Assembly (NCBI GenBank): GCA_031844405.1 | Contig: JAUZVC010000005.1 | Location: 34,212-98,211, forward strand | DNA from: Knoellia sp031844405 | GTDB lineage: Bacteria > Actinomycetota > Actinomycetes > Actinomycetales > Dermatophilaceae | Direction: 5' to 3' | DNA length: 64,000 nt | Shown: one piece after another, positions 59,476 through 64,000 of the stretch | How positions within the stretch are numbered: position 1 is the stretch's first letter | Layout: each line of letters begins with the position of its first letter | Notes under the pieces: model-generated | Told to the model about the DNA's origin: nothing | Databases searched by the model: none | Seen by the model: the letters and a program-made list of their open reading frames with translations, nothing else | Made by a program: the position numbers and the translations under genes

Positions 59476-61260
59476 ATGGGTTGTGTGACCCAGACGACAC
59501 CTGACGCCACGTCCACCGAGCTCCTCCACGCCGCCGACCCCGCCGATGCGCCCTGGTGGCGCGACGCGGTGATCTACCAGATCTACCCACGCTCGTGGGC
59601 GGACTCCGACGGCGACGGCATCGGTGACCTGCCCGGCATCACGGCGCGGCTGCCCTACCTGCACGACCTCGGTGTCGACGCGATCTGGCTGTCGCCGTTC
59701 TACGTCTCGCCGATGAACGACGCCGGCTACGACGTCGCCGACTACCGCGACATCGACCCCGTCTTCGGCTCGCTCTCCGACGCCGACGTCCTCATCTCGA
59801 CCGCGCACGGTCTCGGGCTCAAGGTGCTCGTCGACCTCGTCCCCAACCACTCCTCGAGCGAGCACGAGTGGTTCAAGGCGGCGCTGGCGGCCGGGCCGGG
59901 CAGCCCGGAGCGTGCTCGCTACATCTTCCGCGAGGGCAAGGGCGCCGGCGGCGAGGAGCCGCCCAACAACTGGCCGTCCGTCTTCGGCGGTGAGGGCTGG
60001 ACGCGCGTCACGGAGGCCGACGGGACACCCGGCGAGTGGTACCTCCACATCTTCGACACGACCCAGCCCGACTACGACTGGAACAACCCCGAGGTGGGCG
60101 ACGAGTTCGCCTCGATCCTCGAGTTCTGGTGCGACCGCGGCGTCGACGGCTTCCGGGTCGACGTCGCCCACGGACTCGTCAAGGAGGACGGCCTGCCCGA
60201 CTGGCACGGCCCGATCCAGATGCTCGACGCGAGCGACATGAGCGCCGAGGCCGCCCTGCCGCCCTCGCACGAGGAGTCCGCGCGGATCCACGAGACCGGC
60301 GCGGGCCCGCGCCCGCCGATGTGGGACCAGGACGGAGTGCACGACATCTACCGCCGCTGGCGCTCGGTCCTCGACGCCCAGCCGGCGCCCGACCGCATCC
60401 TGTGCGCCGAGGCGTGGGTCAAGCCCGAGAGCCGGCTCGCGAAGTACGTGCGCAGCGACGAGATGCACCAGGCGTTCAACTTCGACTTCCTCGACACGCA
60501 CTGGGCCGCCGGTCCGCTGCGCGAGTCGATCACGACGTCGTTCCGCGAGAACGACAACGTCGGCGCGCCGACGACGTGGGTGCTCTCGAACCACGACGTC
60601 GTCCGGCACGCCTCCCGCCTCGGGCTCGACCAGTCGCTCCCCCGCCCCAACGGCATCTCCGCCGACCGGGCACAGCCCGACGCCGAGCTCGGGCTGCGGC
60701 GCGCCCGGGCCGCGACGATGCTCATGCTCGGGCTGCCCGGCAGCTCCTACGTCTACCAGGGCGAGGAGCTCGGGCTCCCGGAGTCGACCGACATGCCGCA
60801 CGAGTTCCGTCAGGACCCGACCTTCCACCGCACCGAGGGCAAGGAGATCGGCCGCGACGGCTGCCGCGTACCGATCCCGTGGGTGCGCGACGCGCCGAGC
60901 CTGGGTTTCGGTCCTTCGGACGCGACCTGGCTGCCGCAGCCGGAGTCCTACGGCGCGTATGCCGTGGACCAGCAGGCGGGCGTCGAGGGCTCGACCCTCG
61001 AGCTCTACCGGTCGCTGCTGGCGACCCGTCGGGCCGACCGGATGGGTCTGGGGTCGGCGTCGTGGCACTCGCTGTCGGGTGGTGACGTGGTGGCGATCGT
61101 CAACGCATCGCGTGATGACTCTCGGCGAACCCTGGTGCTCGCCAACCTCGGTCCCGACGCCGTGGCCCTGCCCGAGGGCGCGACGGTGACCCACTCGTCG
61201 GGCGACCTCACCGCGGACGGGCTCGTCCCGACCGACGTCGCCGTGTGGGCCAGGCTCTGA
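59476..61260 (+). CDS. Alpha-glucosidase, glycoside hydrolase family 13
   Basis: A 594-aa GH13 enzyme that hydrolyses alpha-glucosidic bonds of small sugars. It has WWRDAVIYQIYPRSWADSDGDGIGDLPGI near the start, VDLVPNHSSSEHEWF, the nucleophile Asp in DGFRVDVAH (about 228), the acid Glu312 in CAEAWV and Asp374 in LSNHDVVRH. QIYPRSW and the absence of a secretion signal suggest a cytosolic oligosaccharide enzyme like AglA/MalL. ATG 59476 is the first in-frame start. GTG 59485 is also possible. The ribosome site GGAGGGG is too far upstream to be certain. Confidence 0.93.
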   Translation: MGCVTQTTPDATSTELLHAADPADAPWWRDAVIYQIYPRSWADSDGDGIGDLPGITARLPYLHDLGVDAIWLSPFYVSPMNDAGYDVADYRDIDPVFGSLSDADVLISTAHGLGLKVLVDLVPNHSSSEHEWFKAALAAGPGSPERARYIFREGKGAGGEEPPNNWPSVFGGEGWTRVTEADGTPGEWYLHIFDTTQPDYDWNNPEVGDEFASILEFWCDRGVDGFRVDVAHGLVKEDGLPDWHGPIQMLDASDMSAEAALPPSHEESARIHETGAGPRPPMWDQDGVHDIYRRWRSVLDAQPAPDRILCAEAWVKPESRLAKYVRSDEMHQAFNFDFLDTHWAAGPLRESITTSFRENDNVGAPTTWVLSNHDVVRHASRLGLDQSLPRPNGISADRAQPDAELGLRRARAATMLMLGLPGSSYVYQGEELGLPESTDMPHEFRQDPTFHRTEGKEIGRDGCRVPIPWVRDAPSLGFGPSDATWLPQPESYGAYAVDQQAGVEGSTLELYRSLLATRRADRMGLGSASWHSLSGGDVVAIVNASRDDSRRTLVLANLGPDAVALPEGATVTHSSGDLTADGLVPTDVAVWARL

Positions 61261-61263
61261 GCG

Positions 61264-62079
61264 ATGGCACGCGCGCGGGACTTCGCCTACTTCGACCACG
61301 GCGGACCGATCGCGATGGCCCACCGTGGCGGTCCGGGCTATGCGCCGAGCGTCGGGCTCGAGAACACGGTGAGGGCCTTCCGTGAGGCGGTGAAGATGGG
61401 CTATCGCTACCTCGAGACGGATGTCCACGCGACGTCCGACCGACATCTCGTCGCCTTCCACGACAAGCGCCTCGACCGCGTCACCGACGTCGAGGGCGCC
61501 ATCGTCGACCTCCCGTATGCCGCAGTGCGCGAGGCGCGGATCAACGGCACCGACACCGTGCCGCTGCTCACCGAGCTGCTCGAGGAGTTCCCCGACTCGC
61601 GGCTGAGCATCGACATCAAGGCCGACGCGGCGCTCGAGCCGACCATCGAGATCATCCGCGCGCACAACGCGGTCGAGCGGGTGTGCGTGGGGTCGTTCAG
61701 CGAACGCCGCCTGCGCGCCGCGCGGCGGGCCCTCGGCCCCGGCCTCGCGACGGCCGCGGGGCAGGTCGGGGCCGGGTTGATGCGCTACGCCCCCGGGCTG
61801 CTGTCCCGGTGGCTGCACACCCCTGCGCCGGTGCTCCAGATCCCGGCCACGCACCGGACGCGTGGGCGTGAGCTCACCCTGCTCACGCCGGGAGTGGTGC
61901 GGGCGGCGCACCGGCTGGGCAAGCAGGTGCACGTGTGGTTCTACACGTGGAGCAAGGAGGACGCGGAGGAGATGCACCGGCTCCTCGACCTCGGCGTGGA
62001 CGGCATCATCACCGACCACATCGACGTGCTGCGCGACGTCCTCGCCGAGCGCGGCCACCCGTTGGGTCCGGCTGTCTGA
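61264..62079 (+). CDS. Glycerophosphodiester phosphodiesterase family protein
   Basis: A 271-aa GDPD-type TIM barrel. It has AMAHRGGPGYAPSVGLENTVRAF, the metal/catalytic region ETDVHATSDRHLVAFHDKRLDRVT, LSIDIKADAAL and a C-terminal WSKEDAEEMHRLLDLGVDGIITD. It cleaves glycerophosphodiesters to glycerol-3-phosphate and an alcohol. No signal peptide or membrane helix is seen, so it is probably cytosolic. It starts 3 nt after the glucosidase stop, so the two are one transcript. Confidence 0.93.
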   Translation: MARARDFAYFDHGGPIAMAHRGGPGYAPSVGLENTVRAFREAVKMGYRYLETDVHATSDRHLVAFHDKRLDRVTDVEGAIVDLPYAAVREARINGTDTVPLLTELLEEFPDSRLSIDIKADAALEPTIEIIRAHNAVERVCVGSFSERRLRAARRALGPGLATAAGQVGAGLMRYAPGLLSRWLHTPAPVLQIPATHRTRGRELTLLTPGVVRAAHRLGKQVHVWFYTWSKEDAEEMHRLLDLGVDGIITDHIDVLRDVLAERGHPLGPAV

Positions 62080-62097
62080 CCGTGGTGCCCCCTCGCG

Positions 62098-62103
62098 TAG
62101 CGT
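62098..62103 (+). promoter_or_regulatory. Leaderless-type -10 box of the MFS gene
   Basis: TAGCGT, 6 nt, then GTG 62110. Confidence 0.45.
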
Positions 62104-62109
62104 GACCGA

Positions 62110-63519
62110 GTGAGCACACGGGGACTGGCCGAGACGGGGGTCGAGCAGCGCCGGGGTGGTGGGTTGTTCGGGTCGGAGTTCGCCGCCCTGACCTTCGCCA
62201 TCGTCGCCCTCATCACCGTCATCGCCTTCGAGTCGATGGCGGTGTCGACGGCGATGCCCGAGGTCGCCGTCGAGCTCGACGCGGTGCGCTCCTACGGGCT
62301 CGCGTTCTCGGTCATGCTCACCACGCAGCTGCTCGGGATCGTGCTCGCCGGGGTGTGGTGCGACCGGTCGGGCGCGCTGCCGTCGCTGCTCGCCGGGCAG
62401 GTGCTCTTCGCCCTGGGCTGCGGGTTGTGTGGCGGGGCGACGGAGTTCTCGGTCTTCCTGGCCGGGCGTGCGGTGGCGGGGCTGGGTGCCGGGCTGACGT
62501 TCGTGGCGGGGTTCGTCGTCATCGGACGGGCCTACCCCGAGGCGTTGCGCCCCAAGGTGTTCAGCGTGATCAGCGCCGCGTGGGTACTGCCCTCGCTCGT
62601 CGGGCCGGTCATCGCCGGCTGGGTGACGTCCACCTGGTCGTGGCGGTGGGTCTTCTGGATGGTCGTGGCGCCGGTCGCCGTGGCGCTGGTCGTGCTTGTG
62701 CTGCGACGCGGCCAGATCCGGGCGGCGGACGCCGGGCTCGAGGCGACGAGCCGCGACCACCGGGCGCACGTCCGGGCCGCGTGGCTCGGACTGGGGATCG
62801 CGGTGTCGGCCGGGCTCATGCAGTGGGGCACGCACGAGCTCGAGCTCGAGTGGTCGCCGCGCACCGTGGGCGGGTTGATCGGACTGTTGGGCGTGGTCCT
62901 GTGCGCGCCGCGGCTGCTGCCGGCGGGGATGTTCACGCTGCGGCGCGGGCTGCCGTCGGTGATGCTCAGCCGGTTCTTCCTGCCGTGCGCCTTCTTCGGA
63001 ACGATCACCTACGTCCCCCTGATGCTCACCGGCGAGCGTGGCCTCACCTTGGCGCAGGCGGGGTCGCTGCTCGCCATCGGGTCGATCGGCTGGTCGCTCG
63101 GGTCGTGGGTGCAGGGGCGGGACGCCTTCGCGGGGCGGCGCGACCGGTTGGTGGTGCTCGGCGGGGCGACGCTGGCGGTGGGTCTCGCGGGGGTGGTTCT
63201 GGTGACGTGGGCGGGCTGGTGGCCGTGGTTCGTGGCTCTGCCGCTGGCCGTCGCCGGGTTGGGCATGGGGCTCGGGACGGCGAGCCTGTCAGTGCTCGCT
63301 CTCTCACTGACTCCCCCGGCCGACCACGGGTCGGCGTCGTCGTCGCTGCAGCTGTCGGACGTGCTCGGCTCGGTCATCGGGATCGCGGCGACGGGTGCGG
63401 TCTTCGCTGCACTGCACACGCGAGCCGGTGAGGACGTGCCGGCGTTCGTGGCGATGTGGTGCGGCACGGCTGCGGTCGCGACGCTCGTCGTCGTCGCGGG
63501 TCGCCGCATCCGCACCTGA
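62110..63519 (+). CDS. MFS transporter (drug-exporter-like, 14-helix type possible)
   Basis: A 469-aa permease with 12 to 14 hydrophobic segments, the loop motif GVWCDRSGALPSLLAG after helix 2, and GRAVAGLGAGLTFVAGFVVIGRAYPEALRPKVFSVISAAW (recognisable as RAVAGLGAGLTFVAGFVVIG). This is close to the EmrB/QacA drug-export style. The substrate is unknown. GTG 62110 is supported by the leaderless -10 and a plausible MFS N-terminus. It has its own promoter after the glpQ-like gene. Confidence 0.87.
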   Translation: MSTRGLAETGVEQRRGGGLFGSEFAALTFAIVALITVIAFESMAVSTAMPEVAVELDAVRSYGLAFSVMLTTQLLGIVLAGVWCDRSGALPSLLAGQVLFALGCGLCGGATEFSVFLAGRAVAGLGAGLTFVAGFVVIGRAYPEALRPKVFSVISAAWVLPSLVGPVIAGWVTSTWSWRWVFWMVVAPVAVALVVLVLRRGQIRAADAGLEATSRDHRAHVRAAWLGLGIAVSAGLMQWGTHELELEWSPRTVGGLIGLLGVVLCAPRLLPAGMFTLRRGLPSVMLSRFFLPCAFFGTITYVPLMLTGERGLTLAQAGSLLAIGSIGWSLGSWVQGRDAFAGRRDRLVVLGGATLAVGLAGVVLVTWAGWWPWFVALPLAVAGLGMGLGTASLSVLALSLTPPADHGSASSSLQLSDVLGSVIGIAATGAVFAALHTRAGEDVPAFVAMWCGTAAVATLVVVAGRRIRT

Positions 63520-63594
63520 GCCGTGTCTTCGTCTGGGAGGATCTGAGCCCTGCGAGGCTTCGGACGAGCCCGCTTCCCCACCTCGGAAGGCACC

Positions 63595-63777
63595 GTGGAC
63601 CGACACGCTCTCCGGCTGGCCGCTGTGGTCGCGGTGCTCGGCGTTGCGACCTACGCGTTCGGTTGGCTGGCGGGCGGGATGTTCATCGCCGCGGCTGGCA
63701 TTGCAGTGGCTCTCGCCGGTCTGGCGGGGACTGCGTGCGTCATCGTGGGTGGCGCGCGGTCGCACGCCCGTCGCTGA
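63595..63777 (+). CDS. Small two-helix membrane protein
   Basis: A 60-aa protein with two hydrophobic segments (about residues 7-25 and 28-52) and a basic C-terminus (GGARSHARR). GTG 63595 follows GGAAGG. I do not recognise a family. Its G+C-rich third positions and ribosome site support a real gene, but length alone leaves doubt. Confidence 0.55.
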   Translation: MDRHALRLAAVVAVLGVATYAFGWLAGGMFIAAAGIAVALAGLAGTACVIVGGARSHARR

Positions 63778-63894
63778 CGCGGACACGGCCGATCCGCCCC
63801 AGGGCGCCTTGTATGCCCATCCATTTTCGAGCGCGACTTTCCCACCTGCAGCGCAACGCCTGCGACCGGTGTGACTGGCGGGTCTCGAACCATA

Positions 63895-63919
63895 CAGCGC
63901 AGTGAATAACACTGTGCTG
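63895..63919. other. AT-rich spot with inverted repeat near the right edge
   Basis: CAGCGCAGTG (63895-63904) and CACTGTGCTG (63910-63919) are arms with one mismatch around AATAA. The gap 63778-63971 is locally AT-richer than the rest and carries no ORF I would support. It may hold the promoter or terminator of flanking genes. Confidence 0.4.
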
Positions 63920-63971
63920 CAGCGGTATTCATGCCGACGCGACTGTCGGTGAGGGCTCGTAGGTTGGGTTC

Positions 63972-64000
63972 ATGGAGGGGACCACACCAGCAGCGAGCCG
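63972..64000 (+). CDS. Start of a gene cut by the right edge
   Basis: ATG 63972 opens MEGTTPAASR before the window ends. TAGGTT (63960-63965) lies 6 nt upstream, the same leaderless layout as at nine other genes in the window. Nothing can be said of the product. Confidence 0.35.

Noticed and set aside
59404..62835. Open frame of 1143 codons on the minus strand across the glucosidase, phosphodiesterase and MFS genes
   Set aside because: It is antisense to three clear genes and its product is a low-complexity Arg/Gly/Val-rich chain with no motif; long antisense frames are expected at this G+C.

Overview
The window is high-G+C actinobacterial chromosome. The evidence is GTG-rich starts, GTGA/ATGA stop-start overlaps, a type VII secretion (ESX) locus, a paired clpP1/clpP2, an Rv2466c-type thioredoxin-fold oxidoreductase, and an actinobacterial-type ileS T-box. 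The genus cannot be fixed from sequence alone; a member of Micrococcales (Intrasporangiaceae-like) would fit, but that is inference. No integrase, transposase, CRISPR array or rRNA was seen.

Layout. 1-3.5 kb (minus strand): 5' part of folC, then a methyltransferase/AraC/glyoxalase operon and a fatty-acid-hydroxylase-family membrane protein. 3.5-7.1 kb (minus): ileS with a T-box leader. 7.1-14.0 kb (plus): a cobalamin riboswitch and five translationally coupled genes. They encode a sortase-type cell-wall protein with a transcobalamin-like architecture, a second secreted protein sharing its small domain, and ECF transporter T, A (double ATPase) and S components. 14.1-16.4 kb: NUDIX-family protein, acyltransferase and a small membrane protein. 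16.3-33.1 kb: a type VII secretion locus with eccC, two eccD-type genes, eccB, two mycosins, two WXG100 proteins and five further ESX-linked proteins. 33.2-41 kb: valS, a C39-like cysteine-peptidase-fold protein, and a DUF4129/MoxR/DUF58 operon. 41-50 kb: clpX, clpP2, clpP1 and tig, split by a secreted three-repeat protein and by an MFS/LacI/SRPBCC group. 50-54 kb: a secreted zinc protease, tRNA-Gly(TCC), tRNA-Pro(TGG), trmB and a SpoIIE-type phosphatase. 53.6-64 kb: rpiB, an Rv2466c-like oxidoreductase, pepN, mscS, glbO, a pyridoxamine-oxidase-fold protein, a GH13 glucosidase, a glycerophosphodiesterase, an MFS transporter, and a leaderless gene start at the right edge.

The housekeeping backbone (folC, valS, clpX, clpP2, clpP1, tig, rpiB, Rv2466c-like, pepN, glbO, alpha-glucosidase) matches, from memory, the order Rv2447c-Rv2471 of Mycobacterium tuberculosis. 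The cobalamin and ESX blocks lie between folC/ileS and valS, so they look like insertions into a conserved cluster.

Three features cut across genes. The 7-mer GTATGCC/GGCATAC occurs about 40 times and forms the stems of three perfect terminator hairpins. A REP-like hairpin repeat sits in pairs just after two transcription units. About ten genes start 6-8 nt downstream of a -10-like hexamer, as expected for leaderless transcripts. Within the ESX locus, two nearly identical 17-bp palindromes sit exactly 22 nt upstream of two -10 boxes and suggest a dedicated regulator. The strongest candidate for an undescribed system is the riboswitch-controlled, surface-anchored cobalamin capture and ECF uptake operon.
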